The notes under the pieces: generated by a model
What the model was told of the DNA's origin: nothing
Seen by the model: the letters and a program-made list of their open reading frames with translations, nothing else
Databases searched by the model: none
Assembly (NCBI GenBank): GCA_905178155.1
Contig: CAJINV010000009.1
Location: 1,237,907-1,301,906 of the forward strand
Reading direction: 5' to 3'
Length of the DNA stretch: 64,000 bases
Source of the DNA: Amoebophrya sp. A120
Taxonomy: Eukaryota > Sar > Dinophyceae > Syndiniales > Amoebophryaceae
Translations under genes and position numbers: made by a program
Shown here: positions 1 to 11,400 of the stretch, piece by piece
Layout: each line of letters opens with the position of its first letter
Position numbering within the stretch: position 1 is the first letter of the stretch

Positions 1-1842
1 AGAGCTTGCGTCAGAAATCGACGAGAGGTCAGAAGACAAACTGGAAATCGACTGGGAAGTGATGCTGGACGACGATGCGCGCGACTGCTCCCTGCTTCTA
101 CTGTTTCCCAGGTTTTTAGACGATCTGCCCCTGTCGCGAGAAGGCTGCAAAGGATATCCGTGCTTCGCACCAGTGGCGTCATGGTCCCCTAGCTTATTTT
201 TCACCGGGGCGCCTCCACTGCGCGGCTTTCGAGCCCCTGCAGGCGATTCTCTTCCTTCATTGCGGCGAAAACTTTTGGGTGAGCTGGTTGTCGCTGGCGA
301 GGAGCAACTCCGGCGGGAACTCCGCGACCGCGGAACGTTGTCGTTGTACCCGACGGCTCTACCTTTCAAAGTGTTTGTCGTTCCGCCTCCGGTTGGTGTC
401 TGCGATGCCGTGCGAGAGAGCCTCTTCGGTCGTTCTTGCAGCAGTAGCTCATGATTTTGTTCGTTTTTCCATTTCCTTTTCCGTCGGCGGTCTTTTTCGC
501 CGTCCTCGGCGCCTGAAAATGAACACGCACCTCGGTCTGGACCGACCCGAATTCTGACCTCCTCATTCCGCTTCGCGACATCACCTCCGGCATCAGGGGT
601 CGTTGACGCCTCTTTTGATCCCGCTGCAAGATCACTCTCGTCGGTTGTTCCAGTTGCGAGAATGGTCATGCGCTCCTGCAGCCTTTGTTCCTGTTCCTCC
701 AGCACCTGGGCCAACCGCTGCCGTGCGCGTTCCTGCTTGCCCTCCTGTTTTTCGCAAATCCGCAGCCGTTCCTTCAGCGAGTGCGTCATGTACAGCAAAA
801 TCCCCAGGACGATGAGGAAGACGAAGTAGATGAGCAACGAGCCCATCAGGTACCCCGAATTGAAACAGGGCTGGTTCAGCTGTCCCATGTTCACCAGGCG
901 CATGGCCTCGAACCTACTCTTCACTGAAGTCAGTTGCATCCGCGAGATGATGTTGGTGCAGAATCCTAAAACAGCAAACGTCGTCGCGATCACCAACAGC
1001 GTGAACAGGCGGGACAGGTTGTTTGCGGACCACCGCTTGGGTGGATTTTCTTTGTCTTCGAGTAGCGACTTATTCCGCACGCTGGTTTCGTCCAACGTCT
1101 GCGTCACGCGGTCGAATAGACCCTTATGCTGTTGCTTCTGACTGTTGCGACTGACATTGATGTTCCGTTTGTTGTTTTCCGTTCTTGTTACAGGGTGACT
1201 CTCAGTGGTGCGTCTGCGGTCAGAAACACGGTGAGCGAAATCTTCCAGTTCGGTCGTGGCTTTTTTGCTCTTTATGCGCCCCGAGTGAATTATGTAGTGC
1301 GTGGCGAAAAAGAGCATGATGGTGCAAATCGAGGCCGAAAACTCCAGCACGGCGGGAAAAGCCAGTTCCTCCGGAATTTGGTCCTGGTACAAACCCTTCA
1401 TCTTGAAAACTTCCTCCCAGCAGTACACCGAGTTGGCCCCGGTCAGGTGCCACATGTGTGGCAGGCACACTGGAAACACGGCGGCCGACATGGCAAGCAC
1501 CAGACGGACCAGGCGTATCTCCCGCTCGCAGTGCGTGCGCTCCCGCTGCAGGTCGCGCGTGATCTTCTCCTCGGTGAAAGACTTGCTGAGGCGCAGATCG
1601 TATAGCAAACTCGTGTCAACATTCCTCCTGTTGTTTTCCGCTTCCTCCACTTCCAGTCCTCCCTTCTCCCGTACGCGGCCACTCTTGCTCGACCTGCGTG
1701 AGGCAGGTTGCTTGTCCAAAAATGGCTCGGACTCTGAGCCATAGTTCTCTGAGGGATTGTCGAAGCTGGACCTGCGGGAGCCTGCAAATGGCAACGATTT
1801 GTAGTTATTGTGCTTGTTCGCACGACCTGCTCCGCCCGGCAT
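1..1842 (-). CDS. Four-helix membrane protein, C-terminus beyond left edge
   Basis: An uninterrupted reading frame starts with ATG at 1842-1840 and is still open at base 1, giving at least 614 codons. The translation shows four hydrophobic segments at about residues 111-131, 161-185, 277-299 and 329-352. A Glu/Gln/Arg-rich probable coiled coil follows at 353-392, then a long Ser/Arg-rich, probably disordered tail. The 110 residues before the first helix are polar, with no signal peptide. I do not recognise a family; four helices with a cytoplasmic coiled coil could suit a scaffold or channel-like protein, but that is a guess. No intron is needed. The frame assignment is strong because the overlapping frames on both strands are short and lack hydrophobic periodicity. 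Confidence 0.75.
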   Translation of the reverse strand, partial: MPGGAGRANKHNNYKSLPFAGSRRSSFDNPSENYGSESEPFLDKQPASRRSSKSGRVREKGGLEVEEAENNRRNVDTSLLYDLRLSKSFTEEKITRDLQRERTHCEREIRLVRLVLAMSAAVFPVCLPHMWHLTGANSVYCWEEVFKMKGLYQDQIPEELAFPAVLEFSASICTIMLFFATHYIIHSGRIKSKKATTELEDFAHRVSDRRRTTESHPVTRTENNKRNINVSRNSQKQQHKGLFDRVTQTLDETSVRNKSLLEDKENPPKRWSANNLSRLFTLLVIATTFAVLGFCTNIISRMQLTSVKSRFEAMRLVNMGQLNQPCFNSGYLMGSLLIYFVFLIVLGILLYMTHSLKERLRICEKQEGKQERARQRLAQVLEEQEQRLQERMTILATGTTDESDLAAGSKEASTTPDAGGDVAKRNEEVRIRVGPDRGACSFSGAEDGEKDRRRKRKWKNEQNHELLLQERPKRLSRTASQTPTGGGTTNTLKGRAVGYNDNVPRSRSSRRSCSSPATTSSPKSFRRNEGRESPAGARKPRSGGAPVKNKLGDHDATGAKHGYPLQPSRDRGRSSKNLGNSRSREQSRASSSSITSQSISSLSSDLSSISDASS

Positions 1843-2272
1843 GATTTGTGTCCTAACAAACTTCAACACGATTATTTAGAGGCTTGACGACAGATAACAA
1901 GAGCAGCTGTGGCTGCCGGAAATATTCGTACACTCACAAAAAAAAATAACTCTGGCCTTATCCACAAGCAGTGGTCGCGGCAAGATATAGTCAAGCAAGG
2001 CAGACAGATAAGCACACAAAAGATGAAGGATCGAACATCGATTCGTCCGCGTTGATAGAAAGTCAGCGTCGTTTCGTCTTTGAGCTGGATCTCATGTTGA
2101 TGTGTCAGTGTCTGACTAGGCCGCGAGAAAAATAACGTTGTACAGATCGAGTGCAATAGCGCGCAGAGGTATCGTTGAGGGAGTACGTTTCTTTGTTTAT
2201 TGCTCTCCACACATACAAGTTGTGCGCAGCTAGTAGTGGTTCACCACCAATAAACGAAAAGTTGAGCTCGAC
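1843..2272. other. Intergenic, nothing recognised
   Basis: Between the start of the membrane-protein gene and the stop codon of the RlmN-like gene. Short open frames here have no ATG-started coding character. It should hold the promoter of the first gene and the 3' end of the second, but I see no clear motif. Confidence 0.5.
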
Positions 2273-4602
2273 CTACTTCCCTCTCCTCCCGGCTCCGTTT
2301 GCAAGCGCGACACCGCCGGCGACAGCGGCCACCGAAATCGCGATGGGTATGACGTGGGAGGTCAGGCTGGTCCAGCTCATGCTGGACTCCAGTTCGCCGT
2401 CCAGTTCCTCCTTGTCCGAGTCGTTTCGCGACTTCGTTTCGAACGCCGCTTTCTGGTAGCTAGAATCACTACTAGCACCGGATGAAAACGTGGCCTGCAC
2501 ACTCGTGCCCACGCTGGCCACCCACGAATTCCAGTTGCTTTGCACCTGGGTGAAGTACTCCGAAACCGTGTCTAGTGTCGTCGCACCGGCACCGCCGTCC
2601 TGGTTCTTTTTGGTTCGCACCACTTCCCTCGAAAGCGGAACAACCTTGTTGATGTACTTTTTCTGGTTGCCCTCGATCTCCCCCACCTCCTCGAAGACGG
2701 AGTTGTCCGTTTTCTTAATTTTCGCCAACTGGCCGCACGCTGCGCTGATATCCCGACCGTGGGGTCGCCTGTTTTGGAAAATTCGGTCTCAACATCAACA
2801 TCAAGTGACTTTAAACATGAAACGAATGTTCAATTCTCTCCCCCGTCATTGTAAGTTCAAATTCTACTAAAATCAAATATCGTAGCGTCGCCGACGTGAT
2901 GAATCTCGACTGCCAAAAAAAGTCCGAAGTACCTTTCAAACGCTTTGATCCCGCTCTTCTCGATTTCGCTGGCGAACCAGACAATCTGCTCTGGCTTGCT
3001 TGGTCTGTAGTGCTCTGCCGGGTGCGACTTCAGTTTCTTCCCCCCGCGGGCCGGCTGATTCGCGTAGGGATCGAACTGGTTGAAGGGGATCAGATTGACC
3101 AGCACCTGCCGGTTTTTCAGCAAGGCACACAGCTCCTCACAGCACTCTTTGGTGTCGTTGACGCCGTCTATCATGACGTAGGAAATCATCACCAACCCCT
3201 TGCGCTTGCCGTCCGTCGCGTGCTTCTTGGCGTACTCGTCCAGCGTGTCCATCAGCTCGGGCAAGTGGTACTTTTTCGACACCGGCACGATCTGGTTCCG
3301 CAGACCCTGGTTCGGCGCGTGCAGGGAGAGAGCCAGCTTCACGTTGGGCAACTCCGTGAACAGCTGCCGCATGCGCGGTATGATCCCGACGGTCGACACG
3401 GTGCAATTGCGGTACCCTAGCCCGAACCGCTGCTGACTGCACATCCCCTTTAGGGCGGCAACCACACTGTCGTAGTTCTCCAACGGCTCCCCCATCCCCA
3501 TGAACACCACGTTGCTGATAAAGCTACCGAAATACGCGTGCCGCTCGCCCGCAATCCGTTCCAACAGGTCGGACCGGGACGTGCTGCTCGTCTGGCGCGC
3601 AGGCTGCGTAGCTAGGTCGGGCTTGAAATTTGTTCGCTGGTGTGTTCTCGTCGTGCTGGTCCCAGCTGTACTAGAGGTTGGCGACTTCATGTCGTCAGTG
3701 CTAGCAGCCTGCGTACTCGTAGTTTCGTTCAGACATGCGGTCTTTTCCTTCGTCAGCACGCTCAACACGTGGTCGGCCAGCAACAGCTGCTCCATGATCT
3801 CGCCGGCACTCAACGACTTTTCCAGTTTCATGGTCCCGGTGGCGCAAAAGGTGCACCCGAGATTGCAGCCCACCTGCGAGGACACGCACAGGGTTTTGCG
3901 CATCTCGATGCGCGGCTTGTTCGTCTCGATGATCCCCCGCTCGGTGTAAATCTTGTCCTCGCGCAGCATAGTATGGTTCTCCGTCGCGGTGGACGTCTTG
4001 GTTGTATTGGATGCGGAAGTAGAAGAAGTCGCTTTATTTGAAGACGTCCTTGTTCCTGGCAGCATTTGCGTTTTGGCTTTGCCCTCCTCGTCCTGCTCCT
4101 CCTTGCCGCTGCGCACCATGTTTATCGCGCTGTTCATGTCCTCCCCGGTGTGGTTGATGATAACCGCCTCAATCTCGCTGCCATTGGAGAGTTTGATCAG
4201 CAGCTTGATGGTTCCGTCCAACGCGCTTTGCTCCATGCAGCTGACGTAGGACGTGCAGTAGGCAAACTCTTCCTTCAGCAGCGGTATCACCCGGGGCGGA
4301 AACGTCGGGATGTCCCGCAGCGCGTCGAAATCGCCGCCGGACTTCAGCAACGTGCGCCATATCGTGTTCGCGTGCTCCTTTTTCGTTCCTAGCCGGTTCT
4401 CGAGAAAGTCGTGAAGCAATTTCTCGTCGAAAATTGCTTTCTTGTTTGGCGGAATATCACGCGTACCGGCACCGGAAACAAATTTCTGCGGTTCGGCAGA
4501 ACAAACCGACGTTGCCGTAGATGCCGTATAGGAGGGCGATGCCTCACCAGCTGCTGCGCCCAGCGCCGCTGCCGAAAAAAATTCGTCGGTCCCGTGAGGC
4601 AT
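2273..4602 (-). CDS. rlmN: RlmN-like radical-SAM rRNA/tRNA adenine-C2 methyltransferase with C-terminal membrane anchor
   Basis: Two exons, 4602-2933 and 2768-2273, flank a 164-nt GT-AG intron (2769-2932) and encode 721 residues. RlmN enzymes methylate C2 of adenosine in rRNA and tRNA using a [4Fe-4S] cluster, SAM and two cysteines. Visible here are the first conserved Cys (about 239, in TLCVSSQVGC), the cluster motif CNLGCTFC (about 246-253), GMGEP (about 369) and, only after splicing, the methyl-carrier Cys568 in AACGQLA. Without the intron the frame ends before this essential Cys, which supports the splice. Residues about 170-230 and 290-350 are Ser/Thr-rich inserts. After CGQL there is an extra tail of about 150 residues ending in a hydrophobic helix (about 696-713), absent from bacterial RlmN. 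The intron argues for a nuclear gene, probably serving an organelle; no clear presequence is visible. Confidence 0.9.
2769..2932 (-). other. Canonical GT-AG intron of the RlmN-like gene
   Basis: The donor is AG|GTACTT at 2932 and the acceptor is ACAG|GCGACC at 2769. Joining GAA AG with G CGA CCC yields the family sequence leading into RDISAACGQL, so both sites are fixed by homology. Confidence 0.85.
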
Positions 4603-5404
4603 CGGGTTTTGTATTCGTTCTGTCGAACAGATCAATTATTTAAATTTAATGAGAAGTAGATTCCTATGAAAATAAATGCTGTCGTGGAGATACGACGGGG
4701 TACGACCAACTACAAAAGCAAAGGAAAAGCAAAGCGCACAAGAACTAGACGATGAAATATGTCAAGATGTAAACCGGTCGCTACATGGTAAGCATGCGTC
4801 AGTAGCTGCAACCGGACCGGGGGGTTCGCTTTTATTGTAAACGTGTTCGCTGCTGAGCAAAAAATGAAACCACATGAAAAAATGTCTCTTAACAAAAGGA
4901 TCTTTCAGGAACTGCATGGGCAGTTTCATCCAAACAAAAAGTGATCGCGAATTTATGGAGGTAGAATTGATTAGAGTAAAATTCGTGATCGTGTCAATTT
5001 GATCTACAATTTTCTTCCATTCTCCGTTCTGATCTTCATCTTTTTCTTTCGCTTTCTGAGGTGCTTAGCATGGAGAGCAATTGCGTGCTTTGCTCGGCCC
5101 AGCGTCTTCTCGAAAACTTTCATGTCAGGGGAGGACTTTGATCAACCACAGCCAGTAAAAGGGCGTGCACTGTTCGACTTCGTCAAGTGCACTGACTTGA
5201 ATAAACTTCTTGAGTGCTCGAAATACTTCTTTCCCCTTTCGAAAGTTCTTCTTTCTTCGACCAACACCGTTGCCTAGCCGCGAGTCTTTCACATTTGACT
5301 CTGATTTTTCTCATTAAGGACTTAAAGAAAGGATAACAGGAGGGATCTACTTCGGGGGGAGAAAACAAAACCGCAACCAGGCCAATAGAACTGCGCGGTT
5401 TCTT
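4603..5404. other. Intergenic, nothing recognised
   Basis: About 800 bases, AT-richer than its neighbours, between the RlmN-like start and the stop of the introner-split gene at 5405. I see no gene, RNA or repeat that I can support. Confidence 0.45.
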
Positions 5405-8400
5405 CTACGAGTATCCGTGGTAGAAGTCCGTTTTGCGGAACATTCGCCGGAAGTTGGGATCGCGGCCGCCCGATGACAGACTAACCGGGGCACCGGCGCC
5501 GCGCCCGGGAGGTGCACCTCCCGGCTTGATTGCCCCCAACTCCGACCCCTCTCTTGTTTTCGGGCTGTTTTTGTTCATAAAGGGGTGGATTTCACTGCTG
5601 GCCCAATTTTCCTCGGAGTGCATCTCGCCGCGCACCCGGCGGTTGTCTACGTTGAGGAACCGCTCCTCGTCCCGGAGACAGTCGAAGACCCGGTCGGAAT
5701 TGTAGACGCGGTGGTGGGCCTCTTGCTTCTTGCTGAGATCTAGCTGCAGCAGTCCTCTACTCGCGTCCTCCCCGCCCCCGCCGTCGCTGCCGAACTTGAA
5801 GTGGCTCCGCTGCTCGTTGTATTTTTTGTTGTTTTTGGTCCTGCTCGCCATCGCGAGCCCGCACTCGTCCGCCTCCGTGGAGGGCCGGCTGTGGTGAAAT
5901 AACTTGTCCGGGTGGCTGCGGTTGCTGGATTTCGTGCCGGTGAAGTGCTTCTTGGATTTGGACATCCGTCGGTAGTACTCCGCGTCCTCACCGTATCGCA
6001 ATAAAAAACTGCTTCACTGTGAACTTGTGATGCAGAGAACGAAGCACCATAGTGTTTGTCTTGCTACACCTGCAACACAATGGATTTTTAGGCCTGTTTT
6101 CCCTTGGGAAACGCGCATGGCAAATTTTCTGTGTCATGTGTAGCAAACTTGTGCAGATGCACATCTTGCAAAACCATCACAGTGAAACAGTTTTTTCATG
6201 GGATACACCGGCGTGGATGTCGTCCGAGCTCTGTTGCCGCTCCGGCACCCAGGGCGGCAGTTCGGCGCCCCGGCGGTAGTTCGGCAACCGCTCCTATCAA
6301 ACAGAAAAAAGCCCTTACCCCATAGAAACGAGGAAATTTCTGTTGCTGGATTTCTGTACACAAATCACCGCTGTATTGCTGAAGGCGCTTGGAGGCACTT
6401 CCTAAGCCTGATTGGGTATGCAACAGGCTAGCAGGTAGGCATGGCAGACATCTTTGCAGTATGCAAAAGCGCATCACAGATCGACAGTGGAATGCGACAA
6501 ACGGCTCTCACTTGCCCCATTTGCAAAACACGGCTGATTTGTGGCCACAAATCTATCAGCATCACATCGGAGATCTACGGGCTGTTCGTCCCGACTGGCT
6601 TCATGCCTTACTTAAAACCGATAAGCCATTCATTCATTCACTACCCTCGCGATTCAGTGCACTTCTGATGGTGCACGAGAGAAAAGCAAGTCGCACCAAC
6701 GCACTTCTGATGCTGATGGTGCGTGCAGGCGCTGCGCAAGCATTATGCTCCAATGAGCAACAGCTCACGTTTTACATCTTTATACTCTCCGCCGGTGGGA
6801 AGCAGCCACCAAGAGTCGATGCAAAGTGAAAGACTTACGCACCGCAAAACTATGTACGGCGCGAATCGCCGAGCACCCCGCAGCCAGGACACTGTCTAGA
6901 GCTACGCTATCCCCGAGCGGGCGAGGCATACAGTGCGCGTTTAGCGGATCAGTGCCTTGGGTCAGGTGATGCTAGACCTAAGGGGAAGCAGCCCCAAAAG
7001 CCATGAAGTTCATTGAATGCGTACACTGTCATCATCCGCCGCAGACGACACACCGCCCCCGGTTACGTAAACCAATAAAGTTAAGCTATTACGCCCTTAG
7101 TCCCTCGATGTCATGCAAAGACGAACCCCAGCGGAAAAAGGCGGAAGAAGAAAGAAGAGGAAGCTGGACGAAGACGGAAGTAAGACGGAGAAGTGGAGCT
7201 GCGAGACCCGAAGCTTCACTATTTTCCCCGCCTGGCTTGTCACACTGCGGTCGTATCCCATCGGCGATTTCCCCCGACGCCGATACTGTCGTATCCCCCC
7301 AAACAAACCCGCTGGCAAGGCGGAAAAAAAAACAGCTGCCCCTGCGAGGAAGCGGGTTCCGCGAACTAGCGCTAGTACAAGGATGAAACAAATAAGAAGA
7401 CAAAACTACACGGCAGAGAGGAAGTAAAAGGGTAGCGACCTACATCTACGTGGGCATGAGGGGAAGGCAGGGAAGATCGGACTTTTCGGAATGAGGAGCG
7501 TACGAATTTGCGATCTAGCTCCATACGAGGAAACAGGTACTAACGAAGGAAGTGCAGTAGCAACGAAGCGCAGGCAACCATACAAATCATCACACATTTT
7601 CACGAAAGGCAAAGACATACTTGGTAGCATGTCATACAAAACATACACAGCAGCAGCAAGTAAATCGGATTCACGTTGCTGTGCAAAGACTATACTTTCC
7701 GTCACAACGAAACCCAACCCCTCAGCCGCGAAGCCGAAGGGCCGGGGGCGTGGCACCTAACTCGAGGTTTGGAGTCCAAGCCATTCATCATCATACCCTC
7801 GCGATTCAGTGCACTTCTGATGGTGCACGAGAGAAAAACAAGTCGCACCAACGCACTTCTGGTGGTGCGTGCAGGCGATCTCATTCTACGATGCGCCAGC
7901 CTTAAACGCGGCCGGCGTGCGGGCCCGACTTTTCACGCTAGAGAAACAACGCGCACACGTTTGCACGAAGCCCACCCGGGCAAGAGCCAATCGAGAAGAC
8001 CCGGAGGTCAAGAGCCCGACTAGAAGCCCGGGGGTTAACGAACGCTAATGGGTCAGGTGCGAATCCGGCGCAGGAATCAATGGGGCCGATCATCATCGGA
8101 ATTTGGAACCAATGGGGGCGATCTCATCCTAGGGTGAGGATTTGCATGCCTATTTTGATACAACCTGTGACCGGGCTAGGGGGCACGCATAGGTGTGCCC
8201 ATCGTGCTGGGCTCCTCGGTACCCAGCGGGCACCACAGGCCGGCCGGGTGGCCTTCTTTTGTTCCCTTTGGCAATATTTTCCCCCTCCCCTGTGCGGGCG
8301 CACGTGGTTGTTGCTGGGAGCCCGGATCTATCATCTTATTTGGATACTTTCCGTCTCGCCCCCGACCGCCCCTCGCCGCGGCAATCGTGCATCTGTGCCT

Positions 8401-11400
8401 CGTTGGTACCGGTGAACTGTCGGCGAGGACGAAGAGGAGGTCGCGTAGGCCGGCAGCCAACGGTGGCGTCGACCCGCTTTGGCCTTAGTCTAAAAGATCA
8501 TGTCCTCTGGAGGGGAAGGGGAACAACAGCATGACGGACGCGTGACAGGGAAGGACTCATTCATTCACCCACGACCCTCGCGATTCGATGCACTTCTGAT
8601 GGCACATGTGGAAAAGCGATTGGCACCAGCGCACTTCTGATGGTGCGCGCAGGCACGGCGTCACAGCGACCCAGTGGCCAATGACTTATGTTTTGTGTTA
8701 TTATACTCTCCCGCGGTGGAAGCAGCCACCAAGAGCCTGCACAAAATGAAAGATTTACGCGCAGTAAGTTTTAACTAGACTCGAACGCCCTAAAGGACAA
8801 CCGCAGGTGGTGCCCTGTCTAGAGAGATACACACAGGAGGCCTACTTATCATACATTTGAAAATATTTCGTATGGAGAAAAACATCAGAGACGAACGTCA
8901 CGGTACGATACGAACGAACGAACCAACTAAACCAGCCAGCGGCAACGGGACGCCTACAGCCACACGGGGTCCTACGAGGACCGAGAACAGGCATGCCCGA
9001 CCTGAGGTAAGTAAAGGGCCTGGGGGTCTACGTAGGTGCTCGCATAGAACAAGTTTCGGCCCACACGCAACGCACCGTGGGTGCATGCTCACCGCTGCGT
9101 GAAAACTTGTTCTACCGCCATGCCCAACATCACAAATTTCCTTCTCGATATGGGGAGGGGGGATTTTTCCTCACAATAGCTCCGGACTCTGGTTGATCGC
9201 CGTCCAGTCTTTGCCCCAGTTCATATAAAATGCAAAAGTGTCTGGGTCTGGAAGGTTCTGAGACTTGTCATGCATGTTTTGCATGACCCAGGACGTCTGT
9301 AATGCATGCCCTAGCATCGCAGATTTTTAGATGGCTTCCCGATGTCTACTCCGCATGACAAATGCCCTCCCCGCGTAGCACAAAATAGACTCCTCTTGCT
9401 GGTCATGCAATGCAGACTTTTTTAGAGTCCAAAGCTAGCATCACAAGTTCCAACCTTCCAGACCCAGACATTTTTGCATTTGATAGTTCAGCACCTCGCG
9501 CGATTCGTAGCCCTTCCGCTCCTCGACCTCCTCCCGCGTGTGCGCTCGCTGGGAGTAGTTTCGTAAAGCAGTAATCTTTATTTCCAGGTTTTTTTTTTCA
9601 TTTTTCTAGTCACGCTGCAGCCGATCAGATGAAAACATCAAACGTATAGCTAAAACGAAATCATTGACGAACAAGCTGATAGATTATAACGCTAACGCCT
9701 ACTTAGGGAGGAAAACCGGGGGGACCGTGGTGAATCTTTAAAATTTTTCCGGCCTTCTCATCCGCCCCGGGCCAATCCTCATTGCGGCTTTCCTGCTTTC
9801 CGGGCTGGCAACTTGCCCTCCAGATATTGCAGAGCGGCCATGGTGCTATTTGCGCCATCCCCCTTCGCCCCTCTCGCCTTCAGCAGGTTGGGCACCCATC
9901 CTAGCAACGGCCGAGGGCACCTCCGCAACCCGTCTTCTTTGTGCCTATGGAGGCGGCACGCGCCGCGATCGCAGCGCCGGGGCGCAAGTTATGCCGCAAC
10001 CCCCAGCACAGCAAATCACAAAATGCCTGGAGTGGCCGCCAAGCTTTCCACGCCCGCGGCTAAGGGTTGACGGGCGCGCGCGAGTCCATTGGTGGCCCCC
10101 GGGGCAAGGAGCGCGAAGTGCCCGGCAGCCAGTGGCCGTCCGCCACGGGAGCAGCTGGTGGCGAAGACAATGCCGTCAAGGGTGGCCCCAATACATGTCG
10201 CCATGGCGCGGGGCCCTCTGGGGGCCCGGCGGCGACTTTGCTTGAAAGGACTGCCGAAAGGGTCCGACCTGGGACATTTCTGGGGCCAAATAATTTTTCC
10301 AGATTTTTCCCAGATTTGAACCCGATGCGGCCAGATTTACAGCGGTGCGACGTGAAAGATTTTCGCCAGATTTTGCCCAGATTGGCCCCCCGGATGGGGG
10401 CAAATCTGGGGCCCGATCTGGCCCAAATCTGGAAGCCGCACACTTTCGCCAGATTTGACCCCGAAGCGGCCGGAATTACAGCGGTGCGAGGTGAAAGATT
10501 TGCGCCAGATTAGTCCCAGACCCGGCCGACACATTCCGGCGCGGCCTATGCCGGGTTCTCGCAGGTTGGCCCGGGTTGCGCCGCCCGGGCCAGTCTGGGA
10601 GGACTCGGCGTCGGCGACGAACTGGCCGCCCGCCTCAAGGAAGCGCGCGCGAGCGGAAGCGCGAAATGGTGCGTCGCTCTCTCCCGCCGAGCTCCCCCCC
10701 GGCCACTCGGCCCGCTCCTCCGCTTCCAAATCAAGTAGTCGCATGTGGGGCCCGGTGGCGAGGTGGCCAGACCGGGGCCCTCCATTCATTCGCCACCAGT
10801 CCCCGACGCTCCCTATTACGGACCACACGCGCCGCCAGACAGCGAGGGCGCAGGGCGCACGCGGTGCGAAGCTGTGAAGCCCCGCATATTGCAAGAGCTT
10901 GCGCAATCTGATCGGCCGGCCGGATGAGAGCGCCAGAAAAATTCTAAAGATTCACCACGGTCCCCCCGGTTTTCCTCCCTAACCTACGACGCCTCTTGTT
11001 CTACTCGAGGGCGACACTAAAGCCATATTCTCTACCTCCGGTCCCGTGCTCGCATCGTTTTTCGTCCGTTGCTGCTGTCGCACCACCTTTCCAAATCCCG
11101 GAATTTCCTTGAAGGGATCGTATTCAACGACATTGTCGCGCTGCAACATGTAGTCCGTCCACTCCCCATGCTGCAGGTCGCCCATCCCGCCACCGCCGGA
11201 ACCCCGCCGCGTGGTGGGTATATGCATTGCAAATAGCTCTCGGTCCTCTGGAAGACCGCAACTTTCGAATCAATGCTGTCTCTGTCGAGATGAAACTGAA
11301 ATCTGTCTCGCATGAGCAGCAAGAGCGATCCAGCTTTTGTCGCCCTAGCAACGCAAGAGCCTTCGCAAAGCAAGGGAAGCTGTGGTTTGCATGCTTGATC

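Larger units (their letters stand above)
6295..9178 (-). mobile_element. Very large introner-like insert, 2884 bp, TSD GCTCC
   Basis: It is flanked by GCTCC at 6290-6294 and 9179-9183. The 9178 end carries the same AGGAAAAATCCCCCC terminus as the two 300-320 bp family-B introners at 20044-20363 and 24884-25188. The 6295 end is a decayed version of that family, followed by the family-B subterminal stretch containing TTTCTGTACACAAATC. Removing the insert with one TSD joins AGT CCG GAG C to GG TTG CCG AAC in frame. The interior holds about 2.5 kb of further repeats, so I read it as a family-B introner invaded by other sequence. Short open frames inside have no coding character. Confidence 0.6.

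Noticed and set aside
1872-2210. 112-codon minus frame between the first two genes
   Set aside because: Cys/Phe/Leu-rich, without domain or compositional resemblance to the neighbouring coding exons; treated as intergenic.
2857-2932. Read-through C-terminus of the RlmN frame ending at 2857
   Set aside because: It lacks the essential CGQL cysteine. The sequence after 2933 is intronic, and the true C-terminus continues at 2768.
2273-4602. Bacterial contamination or recent bacterial transfer for the RlmN-like gene
   Set aside because: It has a GT-AG intron at a homology-supported position, low-complexity inserts and the same strand and composition as its neighbours.
7003-8534. Cluster of short frames on both strands at 7-8.5 kb
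   Set aside because: They lie in repeat sequence inside the large introner-like insert, have conflicting strands and show no protein-like features.
6627-8655. C/D-box snoRNA genes from the CTGATG loops
   Set aside because: The box-like letters lie in hairpin loops rather than flanking a guide region, and no terminal stem pairs the boxes.
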